The notes: generated by a model from the letters alone, not told the origin. 24,876 nt of DNA from K23-9 sp049680365 (GCA_049680365.1 JBAUHQ010000002.1:1-24876); one strand, 5' to 3'. Shown: positions 16,139 to 24,876, numbered from the stretch's first letter. A program made the numbers and translations.

Positions 16139-19100
16139 CTACCTCAAGGCAAATCCTTTTGGGTTGCCCTCCACCAATTGCCAAGCTTGATCAACGGCAA
16201 GATCCGCAAATGTTTGCTTCGATCCATTTGGCCAAGTGACTGTCGCGCTGACTGGTTTTGAACGCGTTCCCAGGCCGACTGTCGTCGCAGGCTCGTGGCG
16301 ACAAAGGAAACCATCTCCGGAAACGACCCAGTGATACAGGTCACGGTCGGCATGGATGACAATGGTTGTGCCAACCGGATAGCGTGGCGATTTCGTTCCG
16401 ACAAATTCCAGTCGAAGCCAATGGTGGTCCGTCGCCGTTTGGTTCACAAGCAGAGCTGATGGTTCATTCATATTTGTGATCGCAACGTCTTCGCGCCCAT
16501 CACGATTGAAATCCAGTTTTGTCATCGCACGCCCAATGTGCGGGCGATCCCAGTAATTGCTCTCGTCGGTCACTTCGACCAATTCGTAGACGCCCTGTCT
16601 TTGGGCGAACAGTTGCATGGGCTGCCCGAAGGAACCAACCGTCTGAAGCGTTCGGTCGATGTGCCCGTTGGTAACCATTAAGTCTGCAAGTCCGTTCAAG
16701 TCGTAGTCGATTGCAACGCACCCAAACCCTAGGACATTGACGCTATGACGATGCAATTCGGATCGAATCGATTGATCGCGAAATCCAGTGCGATCGCCCA
16801 TGTACAACGAAACCGGCTCGGCCTGAAAGTTGGTGATGTGCATATCCAAGAATCCATCTTGGTCCAAGTCAGCAGTTGCAATTCCCATTGCCGCTGTTGG
16901 ATTGCCATAGTTGCCGAAGGCGCAACCGCGGACCATCGCCATTTCTTGCCACTGCGTTGACGATCTGCTTGAAGGACTCCACATCTGGTTGTTCTGCATA
17001 TCGTTGCCAACAAAAATCTGATTGCCTTGGCGAACCGATTCGGCGCCATGCGTTGAGGTAAGTGAATCGCCGAACGTGCCGACGACAACGCCAAGGGACG
17101 TCCCGAGTGCCAGCGTCGTTCCTCGTAGCGGACTGGCCGCTTGAAAGCCGGTGGATGACCCCAAAAAGATTTGATTCTCAGCGCCTGCGAATTTCGAGGG
17201 AGAAATCGACGCCAGCACCTGTCCTTTTTTATCTCGCTTGGGTTTCTCAAACACGGCTGGACTGTCCGCATACGATAGCGAGACTAAATCGACCCACCCA
17301 TCGTTGTTTGTATCAGCCATAGCAACTGATGATGGCGCTATCTCTGTCGATCGATTCAAGAGCGTTTGTCGTCTAAAAGTGCCGTCGCCATTGTTTGTCA
17401 GCATGACGACACTACCGAATTGGTTGACGGCCAAATCGTCGAATCCATCTTGATTCCAATCTCCTGCGGTGACACCAATGCTGTATGCCGATTCGTTCGT
17501 ACTTGAATCGACACTGACATCTTCTAAATGATCAGCTTCGTGCCGAAACAATTGGTTTCCCAAGGCAGATTGAAACTTTGGTGAATCCGCGGCACCTTGC
17601 GCAAAATACAGGTCGCATCTTCCATCACGATCGAAATCCAAAGCAGCGACTCCGCCGCCAATCGTCTGGTAAATCGCAAAACCGTCCTCGTGGGGTTCAG
17701 CCGCAACTTCGTAGCGATGATCTAATCCCATGCTGCCGCCGACGCTGGCAAAGCTGGATGGCATTGGACTGGGCCACTTCCAATGCTTGTCCTGCGATGA
17801 CGGTCCCTTGAACGCTGTGTTTGATACTGATCCTGCAAGCGATTTTGCCATCGATTCTGTAAACACAAAACGATCCGTCGCAATTCCCTGTCGCAATACA
17901 TTTTCATTGGGGAAGCCTTGCCCCGAATTAGCTACGGCCTTGAAAATTTCCCGCAGTTTTTCGCGGTCCTGCTTGGAAGCCCCCGCATTGGCCGCCGCCA
18001 TGGACTGCCACAAAACTGATTCGATGTGACGTCCGACGTCCATTAACTGAGCTGCCAAATCGTTGTATGACTGGATGACAGTGCCTAGTTCGGCTTTCCG
18101 TTCGCCAAGACTGGCAATGCGATTGCTTGCCTTAATCAAATCGAATTGGCGGCGAAAGTGCTTGCCCCAAGTTTCGGCCAAGTCGTTTTCGCCAGCCAAC
18201 ATCAATGATTGCCGTAGACGCTGAATCGAACGCGAATCCGTACTATCGATAGTAACCGCTTTCAAAAGCGCAGCGATGGCCACCTCGGCATCTCGATTAG
18301 CCAACGACCAAGCGCCAATGGCCCCCCAATAGTCGGCTTGTTCGGTCATAGGCTTGCCCAGCTCGTGTAACGCTTGTTCGAATTCGTCGTGCTGCTGAGA
18401 TTCGGCCAAAAGCCGCAAGTAAAACGCTTGTACATCCGCTGGCGTTTCAGGTTTCTTGATGATCGGTCGCAGCTGCTCTATTGCTTCGACGTAGTTTCCT
18501 GCGATCGCATCTTGGCGTGCGGTTGCGTACTGCCCAACAGCCGGGTTGGCGAACGATTCGTTGACATTGATCAAGGCCGCCAGTTCGCTTTGCCGAATGT
18601 TCCCACTCAAGCAAAGACTTCGAAGCGAATCGACTGCAGCGTGTGGACGCCCCATTTTCAACATCAGCTCACTCAACGCTCGATGAGCGATGTCGGCGTT
18701 GGGCACGACTTTCACGATCTTGCGATACCGATCTTCTGCTTCTAGCGGCCGCCCAATTTCCAAGCACCATTCGGCCGACTGCCCCAAGGCGGGTAGTGCC
18801 GCATCCGACTGCGTGATCGCCGGCAGATCCAAGGTCGCAATCGCATCGGCAAAGTCACCAGTGGCGGCCTGCGTTTGCGACAAAAAAAACAATGCCTGGG
18901 GGTGTTCGGGCTGTTTAATTAGAAACTGCGTTACTCGATGCTTGGCTTGCTCAAATTCACCCGACTCCATCAACAAACCCACCGCCTCAAGATCGGCCAT
19001 GGCCGACTCATTGGCATCTGTCGGTTCATGCTTGCTGGCTGCCCGAGAATCGACGGAATCACTTTGTTCGATTTGGCTTGCCGCCAAGCCGTCGACCTGA

Positions 19101-19231
19101 CTTACTGCTTGGCTGTTGTCCTTTGATGGAGCGACATTGTCGGGCGCGGTTAATTCTTTGCGACCGCAACCACATTGAAAAACCAAAATCCCAATCCAAG
19201 CAAACACGATTAACGACGACCCGAATTTCAC
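16139..19231 (-). CDS. TPR, FG-GAP/VCBS repeat and ASPIC/UnbV protein
   Basis: 1030 aa from GTG 19231, with GAGGG just upstream; 29 further upstream codons are unlikely to be coding. An N-terminal hydrophobic signal (SLIVFAWIGILVFQCGCG) suggests export and possibly a lipoprotein, though the lipobox is not canonical. Residues about 80-400 are TPR-like helical repeats (EQAKHRVTQFLIKQPEHPQA, AVDSLRSLC...). The C-terminal half has six Asp-rich FG-GAP/VCBS calcium-type repeats (DFDRDGRCDLYF, DWNQDGFDDLAV, DTNNDGWVDLVS, DLDQDGFLDMHI, DYDLNGLADLMV, DFNRDGREDVAI) and an ASPIC/UnbV module ending in LGTRSKPVSATVTWPNG. The family is frequent in planctomycetes and resembles eukaryotic CRTAC1; its function is unproven, probably extracellular binding. 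It follows the DUF202 gene after 93 bp. Confidence 0.85.
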   Translation of the reverse strand: MKFGSSLIVFAWIGILVFQCGCGRKELTAPDNVAPSKDNSQAVSQVDGLAASQIEQSDSVDSRAASKHEPTDANESAMADLEAVGLLMESGEFEQAKHRVTQFLIKQPEHPQALFFLSQTQAATGDFADAIATLDLPAITQSDAALPALGQSAEWCLEIGRPLEAEDRYRKIVKVVPNADIAHRALSELMLKMGRPHAAVDSLRSLCLSGNIRQSELAALINVNESFANPAVGQYATARQDAIAGNYVEAIEQLRPIIKKPETPADVQAFYLRLLAESQQHDEFEQALHELGKPMTEQADYWGAIGAWSLANRDAEVAIAALLKAVTIDSTDSRSIQRLRQSLMLAGENDLAETWGKHFRRQFDLIKASNRIASLGERKAELGTVIQSYNDLAAQLMDVGRHIESVLWQSMAAANAGASKQDREKLREIFKAVANSGQGFPNENVLRQGIATDRFVFTESMAKSLAGSVSNTAFKGPSSQDKHWKWPSPMPSSFASVGGSMGLDHRYEVAAEPHEDGFAIYQTIGGGVAALDFDRDGRCDLYFAQGAADSPKFQSALGNQLFRHEADHLEDVSVDSSTNESAYSIGVTAGDWNQDGFDDLAVNQFGSVVMLTNNGDGTFRRQTLLNRSTEIAPSSVAMADTNNDGWVDLVSLSYADSPAVFEKPKRDKKGQVLASISPSKFAGAENQIFLGSSTGFQAASPLRGTTLALGTSLGVVVGTFGDSLTSTHGAESVRQGNQIFVGNDMQNNQMWSPSSRSSTQWQEMAMVRGCAFGNYGNPTAAMGIATADLDQDGFLDMHITNFQAEPVSLYMGDRTGFRDQSIRSELHRHSVNVLGFGCVAIDYDLNGLADLMVTNGHIDRTLQTVGSFGQPMQLFAQRQGVYELVEVTDESNYWDRPHIGRAMTKLDFNRDGREDVAITNMNEPSALLVNQTATDHHWLRLEFVGTKSPRYPVGTTIVIHADRDLYHWVVSGDGFLCRHEPATTVGLGTRSKPVSATVTWPNGSKQTFADLAVDQAWQLVEGNPKGFALR

Positions 19232-19324
19232 AAATCCCTCATTTTGGCTTTGCGCCGATTGGCTTGAACAACACCGCGACCAGCCAAGTCTAGCAGTTTG
19301 TAGTGGGTATTCCAACATTTCGGC

Positions 19325-19579
19325 TTAGCCACGCAGGCTGCATTGCAATCGGCGAAAGCGAATTACTCCTACCACGCCAATCAATGTGCCGACGATCACC
19401 AACGTCCAGCCAGCGATGTGCCAGAGTAGTGTTGGATCGAAAAACTTGATCAGCGACACGCCTGTACCGACGACCATCAAAGCCGTGCGGCCATAAGCCA
19501 AAAGCGTTCTTTCATTCGCCAAGTCAGTGCGAACCAGTGCCAAGTTGGGGGCGGGCGCTGGATCGTTCGAATCAGTCAT
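19325..19579 (-). CDS. DUF202 small membrane protein
   Basis: 84 aa. The DUF202 signature LANERTLLAYGRTAL is followed by two hydrophobic helices (ALMVVGTGVSLIKFF, then WTLVIVGTLIGVVGVI) and a short basic C-terminus. It is an inner-membrane protein of unknown function. ATG 19579 follows GAGAAAAAG. It is divergent from the DUF1080 gene and probably leads the transcript that includes the large TPR gene. Confidence 0.8.
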   Translation of the reverse strand: MTDSNDPAPAPNLALVRTDLANERTLLAYGRTALMVVGTGVSLIKFFDPTLLWHIAGWTLVIVGTLIGVVGVIRFRRLQCSLRG

Positions 19580-19774
19580 CTTTTTCTCGTAAAGCCGAAT
19601 GGGATCAGGCGGAAAATGCTCAGATCTTCAGTCGTCGCTTGTCAATTTGCGGAAGTCACAGTGTGAAGTCTCTTCGGTGCTCAACCGTGTCGCGGCAACG
19701 AAGTATATTGTCGGGCGGATGGTTCGCCGTTGTCCTTCATTCAGTCCCACCTCAAAGTCTCAGGAATTTCATCA

Positions 19775-20572
19775 ATGATTTCACGACCGCTGATGCTGTG
19801 CGTTTCTATTTTTGCCGCGATCGTTTTTTCACCCTATTCGGAATGCTATGCCGAAGAATACCTTAATGGGATCAAATGGGAGACGCCCGCTATTGTGACG
19901 CCAGGCGAAACGAATGATCAACCACCGTCCGATGCGATTGTCTTGTTTGATGGAACGGATCTTTCTGCTTGGAACGGTGCCGACAAGTGGTCCGTCAAAG
20001 ATAACTGCATGGTGACTGGTAAAGGACAAGTGAGAACCAAGGAAGAGTTCGGTGATTGCCAAGTTCACATCGAATGGTCCGCACCAACGCCGCCCAAAGG
20101 GACAGGCCAAGGTCGTGGCAACAGCGGCGTTTTCTTAATGGGGCGTTACGAATTACAAGTCTTGGATTCGTTCGATAACGAGACGTATCACGACGGGCAA
20201 GCCGGCGCGATCTACAAGCAAACTCCGCCTGCGGTCAACGCGACGCGAAAGCCAGGTGATTGGAACACATACGAAATCTTCTGGACCGCACCACGATTTG
20301 CAGAAGACGGATCATTGAAGTCACCAGCTTTCATCACAGCAGTCCACAATGGCGTCTTGATCCTGAACCATTTTGAGCTGCAAGGAGACACGCCTTTCAA
20401 TCGTCCGCCACGATACAACAAGCACGGCGAAAAAGGCCCGATCGCGTTGCAAGACCACGGCAACCCGGTTCGCTTTCGCAACATCTGGGTTCGCGAATTC
20501 CGCCCTATCGAAGGCGAGCAAGAACGAAAGCCGTTCTTACGCAATGGCGACAAAGAAACTCCGATCGAGTAA
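19775..20572 (+). CDS. Secreted DUF1080 protein (3-keto-disaccharide hydrolase family)
   Basis: 265 aa from ATG 19775, with AGGA 10 nt upstream; the track-type start at TTG 19730 adds residues without signal-peptide character. A signal peptide (MISRPLMLCVSIFAAIVFS...YA) precedes a DUF1080 domain, a concanavalin-like beta-sandwich: IVLFDGTDLSAWNG, then WSVKDNCMVTGKGQVRTKEE, RGNSGVFLMGRYELQVLDSF, IYKQTPPAVNATRKPGDWNT, and a final IALQDHGNPVRFRNIWVREF. Pfam names the family 3-keto-disaccharide hydrolase, and it is very common in planctomycetes. The real substrate is unknown. It is convergent with the Rieske gene, 25 bp apart. Confidence 0.88.
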   Translation: MISRPLMLCVSIFAAIVFSPYSECYAEEYLNGIKWETPAIVTPGETNDQPPSDAIVLFDGTDLSAWNGADKWSVKDNCMVTGKGQVRTKEEFGDCQVHIEWSAPTPPKGTGQGRGNSGVFLMGRYELQVLDSFDNETYHDGQAGAIYKQTPPAVNATRKPGDWNTYEIFWTAPRFAEDGSLKSPAFITAVHNGVLILNHFELQGDTPFNRPPRYNKHGEKGPIALQDHGNPVRFRNIWVREFRPIEGEQERKPFLRNGDKETPIE

Positions 20573-20597
20573 ATCTTCTTCCGACGCCACAAGATTC

Positions 20598-20906
20598 TTA
20601 GATCCGAATCTCAATCCGCCCTTCGTTTTCGCGGATCTCGAACGTTTCTTGCAACGGCTGGCGATTGATGGTTTGAATCCCTGTCGCCAGCTCGTATTGC
20701 CATCCATGCCATGGGCACGTTACGCAATCGTGCTCTACGACGCCTTCGGCAATCGGGCCGCCCTGGTGAGCACACATGCCATCAAGGGCATAGAGTTTTT
20801 TGTTGGATTTAAAAACGGCGATAATTCGGCCTTCAACGACAAACTCCTTCGCGAATCCATCGATAATTTCTTCGCACGCTGCGATGTCGGTCCACTGATC
20901 AGTCAA
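20598..20906 (-). CDS. Rieske-type 2Fe-2S ferredoxin
   Basis: 102 aa. The cluster ligands are Cys45 and His47 (CAHQGG) and Cys64 and His67 (CPWHGW), with the normal spacing of 17 between the pairs. The protein is a single cytoplasmic Rieske domain with no signal peptide or attached enzyme, like the small ferredoxins of dioxygenases and nitrite reductase (NirD). The start is TTG 20906: an in-frame TGA lies 7 codons upstream and no in-frame ATG is available. It is divergent from the M16 gene, 100 bp apart; a partner oxygenase or reductase was not seen here. Residues beyond the ligands do not tell the partner. Confidence 0.87.
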   Translation of the reverse strand: MTDQWTDIAACEEIIDGFAKEFVVEGRIIAVFKSNKKLYALDGMCAHQGGPIAEGVVEHDCVTCPWHGWQYELATGIQTINRQPLQETFEIRENEGRIEIRI

Positions 20907-21006
20907 AACTCTCGTCCCTCACAAAACGATCCCGCCACGCTACAATTCTCGATACGCCACCAGCGATCTCGATTTGCAGTCTCAAACCACGTGACAGGAG
21001 TATCCC

Positions 21007-23883
21007 GTGACTTCACACCTCGATCAAACCCCCATGACTTGTCAGCTACAGCCACGAAAGCTCGTTCGCGTTTGTCCGACAAGCAAAATATCGATATTCG
21101 CAATCGGTTTCGTTCTCTTCTCGCTGAGCGTCACTGCGTTTAGCCACACTGCTACTGCTGAAAATCCCAACGCACCCGAAGGCATCATGAAAGTCACCGA
21201 GATCGAAGGAATCACCGAGTATCGAATGGAAAACGGTGTTCGCGTCTTGCTCTTCCCCGATCCCAGCAAAGAAGTCGTGACGGTGAACATGACTGTCTTC
21301 GTTGGATCACGTCACGAAGGCTATGGCGAAGCAGGCATGGCTCACCTGTTGGAACACATGTTGTTCAAAGGCACCCCCGATCATCCCAACGTCCCCAAAG
21401 TGCTGACCGAACGTGGCGCTCGGTTCAACGGCACGACTTGGATGGACCGCACGAACTACTACGAAACACTTCCAGCGAGTGACGACAACCTGCAGTTCGC
21501 CCTCAACTTGGAATCTGACCGATTGGTCAATAGCTTTATCAAAGGCGAAGACTTGGAAAGCGAAATGACCGTCGTCCGCAACGAATTCGAAAGTGGCGAA
21601 AACTCGCCCCTACGAGTTTTGATGCAACGCATGCAAGCCGCTGCCTACGAATGGCACAACTACGGCCAAAGCACGATCGGCAACCGTAGCGATATCGAAC
21701 GTGTGCCCGTCGTTAAGCTGCGTCAGTTTTATCGCAAGTATTATCGCCCCGACAATGTGATGGTCATTGTCGCAGGCAAGTTTGCACCGGAAACCGCATT
21801 GGAGAAAATCGAAGCGACTTTCGGCAAACTAAAATCACCCGAGACGCCCGTCGATCCAACCTACACTGTTGAACCGGCTCAAGACGGCGAGCGAACCGTC
21901 GTTCTGCGCCGCGTGGGTGACGTGCAACTCACAGGTGCCGCGTATCACATCCCCGCTAGTAGCCACGCCGACTTTGCCGCCGCCAAAGCATTGGTCTACG
22001 TCTTGGGGGACGAACCCAGCGGGCGTCTGTACCGCGAAATGGTCGAGACGAAACTTGCATCCAATGTCTACGCACTCGCGTATGCCTTCGCCGAACCAGG
22101 CCTGTTCATGACGATCGCAGAGACGTCGAAAGATAAATCGATCGAACAGGTACGCCAAACGCTGCTGGATTTGATGGAGAGATCTTTTGCCGACAATCCG
22201 GTTACCGAAGAAGAAGTCGAACGCGCGAAGCAAAATCTGCTGAAGCAACGCGAACTAGAAGCCAATGACAGTGACCGCATCGCCGTTTCACTTAGCGACT
22301 GGGCTGCTCAAGGTGATTGGCGTTTGTACTTTTTGTTCCGCGATCGAGTCGAAGCACTTACAGCCGAACAAGTTCAAAACGTCGCTCAGAAATACTTCGT
22401 TCGTAACAATCGCACCGTCGGTTTGTTCATTCCGTCCGAAGTATCCGAACGAAGCGAGATCCCGGAAGCTCCTAACTTGACCGAACTGTTGGCCAATTAC
22501 GAAGGCCGCGAAGCAGTCGAAGCCGGCGAACAATTTGATCCAGATCCGCTAGTGATCGAAGAACGCACCGAACGCGGTGAATTGGTCGATGGAATTAAGT
22601 ACGCGATCTTGCCCAAGAAGACTCGCGGCGGCAGCGTCGATGTGATGCTGACACTGCGTTTCGGTGCAGAAGAATCATTGCAAGGGAAGGTCGGCGCGGT
22701 CGAACTGCTTGGTTGGTTGATGTCAAAAGGTACCGACAGCCTTGACAATCAACAATTGCAAGATGAACTGACACGATTGCGAGCGCAGCTGTCGATCAAC
22801 AGCACGATCGGGCTCGTGCAAATGTCGATCAAGACGAAGCGTGAGTTCTTGCCAGAGATCATTGCATTGGCCGGTGACATTCTTCGCAAACCACGTTTGG
22901 ACGCGGACGAATTGGAAGTCATTCGCCGTCAAGTCATCGCCGACTTGCAAAAAAGCAGTAGTGATCCGCAAGCGTTGTCGCCACGCATGGTCAATCGGCT
23001 ACTGGCACCCTACGACAAGAATCATGTCTTGTACGCGCCGACGATTGACGAAGAAATCGCGATGTACGAAGCCGTGACGGTTGATCAGATCAAACAACTG
23101 CACGCCAATTTCATCAGCAGCCAAGCCGGTGAACTTTCGGTGGTCGGAGATTTTGATCCCGCCGAAGTCAAGTCGCTGTGGAAAAGCCAATTAGAGAGTT
23201 GGAAAGTTAGCGAGCCCTACGTGCGGGTCGACCGCAATCCGCATCCTGAAATTCCAGGCTCGATGACCAACATCGAAACGCCGGACAAAGCGAATGCCGT
23301 GGTCTTTGCCAAACAGCACTATGCGATGAGCGACGAAGACCCCACTTACGCTTCGCTCGTGTTGGGCAACTTCATTCTTGGCGGTGGTTCACTCAGCAGT
23401 CGTTTGGCCGACCGCGTTCGACAACAGGAAGGCCTTTCCTACGGTATCGGCAGCGGGTTATCGGCGAAAGCCAAAGACAAACGCGTTGAGTTTTCCGTTT
23501 ACGCGATCACCAACCCAGGCAACAAAGATCGCTTAGTCGAAGTCGTCCGCGAAGAGATCACCAAGATCCGTGACGAAGGCGTCACCGAAGACGAACTGAC
23601 CAAAGCAAAAGCCGGTTACTTGCAAGCCGCGCGTGTGCGTCGAACCAGTGATGCTGGTTTGGCCGGTTCTTTGGTAGGAACGATCTTCAACGATCGCACG
23701 ATGAAATACGTGGCCGATCACGAAAAGCAAATCGAAGCAGCAACCGTCCAAAGCGTCAACCAAGCCATCCGCAGCTACATCGACCCCAGTAAGCTAGTCA
23801 TGGTAGCGGCAGGAGATTTCGTCGCTGCCAAGAAAAAGGCCGACGAGGAAGAAGCTGAAACGCAAGCAGCGGACGGAAACTAA
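21007..23883 (+). CDS. M16 family zinc peptidase, two-module
   Basis: 958 aa. The GTG start at 21007 is preceded by AGGAG 6 nt upstream. A signal peptide (basic n-region then ISIFAIGFVLFSLSVTAFS) exports it to the periplasm. The N-terminal module is active-looking: HLLEH (His113-Glu116-His117, inverted zinc motif) and the distal Glu193 (RNEFESGEN), 76 residues after His117 as in the family. The second module, from about residue 520 on, matches in fold but the HxxEH position reads ELLGW, so it lacks zinc ligands, as the second half does in other two-module M16 peptidases. Its function is probably the degradation of oligopeptides or processing of unfolded peptides; targets are unknown. A -10-like TACAAT is at 20941-20946. 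Confidence 0.93.
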   Translation: MTSHLDQTPMTCQLQPRKLVRVCPTSKISIFAIGFVLFSLSVTAFSHTATAENPNAPEGIMKVTEIEGITEYRMENGVRVLLFPDPSKEVVTVNMTVFVGSRHEGYGEAGMAHLLEHMLFKGTPDHPNVPKVLTERGARFNGTTWMDRTNYYETLPASDDNLQFALNLESDRLVNSFIKGEDLESEMTVVRNEFESGENSPLRVLMQRMQAAAYEWHNYGQSTIGNRSDIERVPVVKLRQFYRKYYRPDNVMVIVAGKFAPETALEKIEATFGKLKSPETPVDPTYTVEPAQDGERTVVLRRVGDVQLTGAAYHIPASSHADFAAAKALVYVLGDEPSGRLYREMVETKLASNVYALAYAFAEPGLFMTIAETSKDKSIEQVRQTLLDLMERSFADNPVTEEEVERAKQNLLKQRELEANDSDRIAVSLSDWAAQGDWRLYFLFRDRVEALTAEQVQNVAQKYFVRNNRTVGLFIPSEVSERSEIPEAPNLTELLANYEGREAVEAGEQFDPDPLVIEERTERGELVDGIKYAILPKKTRGGSVDVMLTLRFGAEESLQGKVGAVELLGWLMSKGTDSLDNQQLQDELTRLRAQLSINSTIGLVQMSIKTKREFLPEIIALAGDILRKPRLDADELEVIRRQVIADLQKSSSDPQALSPRMVNRLLAPYDKNHVLYAPTIDEEIAMYEAVTVDQIKQLHANFISSQAGELSVVGDFDPAEVKSLWKSQLESWKVSEPYVRVDRNPHPEIPGSMTNIETPDKANAVVFAKQHYAMSDEDPTYASLVLGNFILGGGSLSSRLADRVRQQEGLSYGIGSGLSAKAKDKRVEFSVYAITNPGNKDRLVEVVREEITKIRDEGVTEDELTKAKAGYLQAARVRRTSDAGLAGSLVGTIFNDRTMKYVADHEKQIEAATVQSVNQAIRSYIDPSKLVMVAAGDFVAAKKKADEEEAETQAADGN

Positions 23884-23967
23884 TCCGACGCGTCGAGGAT
23901 CAGCAAATAATGGGATTCATCCCTATTAGGTTCACGATTGTCGTCAACCGTTCGTTGATCCAGTCGT

Positions 23968-24027
23968 TTTACCCGATGCCGCAGGCGAGGTGCTCACCAC
24001 AAAGCCGCACCGGCGGGATCGGGTAAA
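23968..24027. repeat. 15-bp imperfect inverted repeat with nested hairpin
   Basis: TTTACCCGATGCCGC (23968-23982) and GCGGGATCGGGTAAA (24013-24027) pair with one mismatch around a 30-nt interval. That interval contains a smaller hairpin, GGTG-CT-CACC. The structure begins 85 bp after the M16 stop. There is no U-tract directly after it, so it is not a standard Rho-independent terminator; it resembles a repeat element or cruciform. Confidence 0.75.
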
Positions 24028-24117
24028 TCAGTCGGCCAACTGACCGCTACTGAGTCGACAAACCGTCACGTCTTTCGGCAATGGTGGGCGGCCAAAGTCT
24101 TGAAGGCGTTTGCTAAA

Positions 24118-24165
24118 CGGGAAGAACACCGGAAAGAACAACGGAAAGAACACGGGAGCGAACGC
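24118..24165. repeat. 12-bp tandem repeat
   Basis: Four 12-bp units: CGGGAAGAACAC, CGGAAAGAACAA, CGGAAAGAACAC and the diverged GGGAGCGAACGC. The middle two differ at one base. It lies about 90 bp after the inverted repeat in the same intergenic region. Its length in multiples of three keeps one frame open, as tandem repeats often do by chance. Confidence 0.8.
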
Positions 24166-24496
24166 CCGCATCACCTTTACGATGGGTAGTTCGGCAGTCT
24201 CTCATGACAACGTTCATGTCGTGAAATAGACCTCTTTCTGGTCGTAACCATCAAAACACCGAAATGTTTGGCTGCTTCAAGTAAATTCTTCAAGAAGCTA
24301 TCAATCAAGCATGCGGTTGGCTTGACTTGCCTTGCTCGTAACACCGCCAAAACGGCAGGCAGCACCACTTGCAGGTTCGGCAAACGAAAACCTCCTCGCG
24401 AACGTTTTTTGCACAGCAAGCGAAACTTGTTGCATTTCACAGCGTTCAATGACTCATGTTAGAGTTCTTTCTTGATTTAATAAGGGAGCGTTTGGG

Positions 24497-24876
24497 ATGA
24501 ACCACAAAATGGCAAGTTTCAGTGCTGTTCGTTTGATCGCATTTGCAATCTTTTGTGGGACGACACCATCAGTATCCTGGTCGGCCGGATTGAAAGTGGT
24601 CGGCATGGACCAAGGCTTTCTATTTATTGATGGCCACTACGTTAGTGCACCCTACGACATTCAATTGACCGACGATGGCGTCAGCATCAATGGACAATCT
24701 TATGCGAAAGACTACTTTGTGGTTCCTGGTTCGACTGAGAACTCAGGGGATCGTCATGATCGGATGGAATGGGGCGGTCGAATGTCTCAGCGAGGCATGC
24801 CAGGCGACGGCAGTCGCTGGTCACGCGGATCCAATCCGATGGCCAGGATAGTTGACCAGCTAGGCAATGCTCAGAT
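24497..24876 (+). CDS. Secreted protein of unknown function (3' end outside window)
   Basis: 126 complete codons, cut by the right edge. ATG 24497 follows AAGGGAGCG about 7 nt upstream. The N-terminus is a signal peptide (MNHKMASFSAVRLIAFAIFC...SWSAG). The visible domain (GFLFIDGHYVSAPYDIQLTD, then DGVSINGQSYAKDYFVVPG) is beta-rich. A Gly/Arg/Met-rich linker follows (RMEWGGRMSQRGMPGDG). I do not recognise a family; the pattern is of secreted planctomycete proteins of unknown role. No function is assigned. Confidence 0.75.
   Translation, partial: MNHKMASFSAVRLIAFAIFCGTTPSVSWSAGLKVVGMDQGFLFIDGHYVSAPYDIQLTDDGVSINGQSYAKDYFVVPGSTENSGDRHDRMEWGGRMSQRGMPGDGSRWSRGSNPMARIVDQLGNAQ

Larger units (their letters stand above)
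23884..24496. other. 613-bp intergenic region, no convincing gene
   Basis: The region between the M16 stop and the last gene has no RNA gene that I recognise. Two structured pieces, an inverted repeat and a tandem repeat, are listed separately. The frame through both pieces stays open from 23959 to a TAG at 24187-24189 but has no ATG, and I do not call it a gene. The remaining 24166-24496 holds only short ORFs without recognisable domains and one 8-bp inverted pair (24202-24209 TCATGACA and 24217-24224 TGTCGTGA, one mismatch). Confidence 0.5.

Noticed and set aside
16131..16140. Palindrome AGCAATTGCT at the convergent ends
   Set aside because: Ten bases of simple symmetry at a stop codon junction are too short to support a terminator or site.
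24177..24449. 90-aa minus-strand ORF in the right intergenic region
   Set aside because: It has no recognisable domain, a very basic composition and no ribosome-binding site, and a plus-strand ORF overlaps it; either could be chance.
24268..24462. 64-aa plus-strand ORF upstream of the last gene
   Set aside because: It has a basic, low-quality composition with no motif and overlaps the other shadow ORF; I do not support it as a gene.
23884..24496. tRNA or other RNA gene in the long intergenic region
   Set aside because: I could not trace a cloverleaf or a known RNA core; the repeats explain the visible structure.

Overview
The window looks like a chromosomal segment of a planctomycete, most likely a Pirellulaceae/Rhodopirellula-type bacterium. 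This rests on gene content read from translations: a secreted DUF1080 protein, a TPR/FG-GAP/UnbV protein, a Minf_1886-family protein, a secreted prenyltransferase-repeat protein, a two-component-type propeller sensor with its own signal peptide, and many small secreted planctomycete-type proteins. Shine-Dalgarno sequences are patchy and GTG/TTG starts are common. I see no rRNA, tRNA, CRISPR array, transposase or phage gene, and both ends cut through genes.

Layout. 1-2738 (-): a propeller/PDZ/Y_Y_Y/PAS sensor, 3' end outside the window. 2927-3985 (-): a secreted PhoD-like metallophosphatase, divergent at only 20 bp from a stand-alone 3-hydroxyacyl-CoA dehydrogenase (4006-5238, +). 5247-10074 (-): a compact run that reads WD40 protein, RicT/PSP1, Minf_1886, exported SAM methyltransferase, MFS nucleoside-type permease, with overlaps or short gaps throughout, so probably one transcript. 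10225-10318: a short tandem repeat that copies the 3' end, stop codon included, of the secreted prenyltransferase-repeat gene (10293-11444, -).

11715-16131 (+): a coiled-coil hypothetical protein, a TIM-barrel sugar isomerase/epimerase abutting thiS, then thiG (thiazole half of thiamine synthesis), then a DASS/SLC13 carboxylate transporter. 16139-19579 (-): the large TPR/FG-GAP/UnbV protein behind a DUF202 membrane protein. 19775-20572 (+): a DUF1080 secreted protein, convergent with a small Rieske ferredoxin (20598-20906, -). 21007-23883 (+): a two-module M16 zinc peptidase. 23884-24496: 613 bp without a convincing gene but with an imperfect palindrome and a 12-bp tandem repeat. 24497-24876 (+): the start of a secreted protein of unknown function.

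Most of the window is ordinary metabolism, transport and envelope function. The points most worth a second look are the PDZ domain inside the sensor propeller, the ricT/Minf_1886 cluster with an exported methyltransferase, the tandem repeat that duplicates a stop codon, and the structured intergenic element after the M16 gene. I did not find a clear new defence or mobile system.
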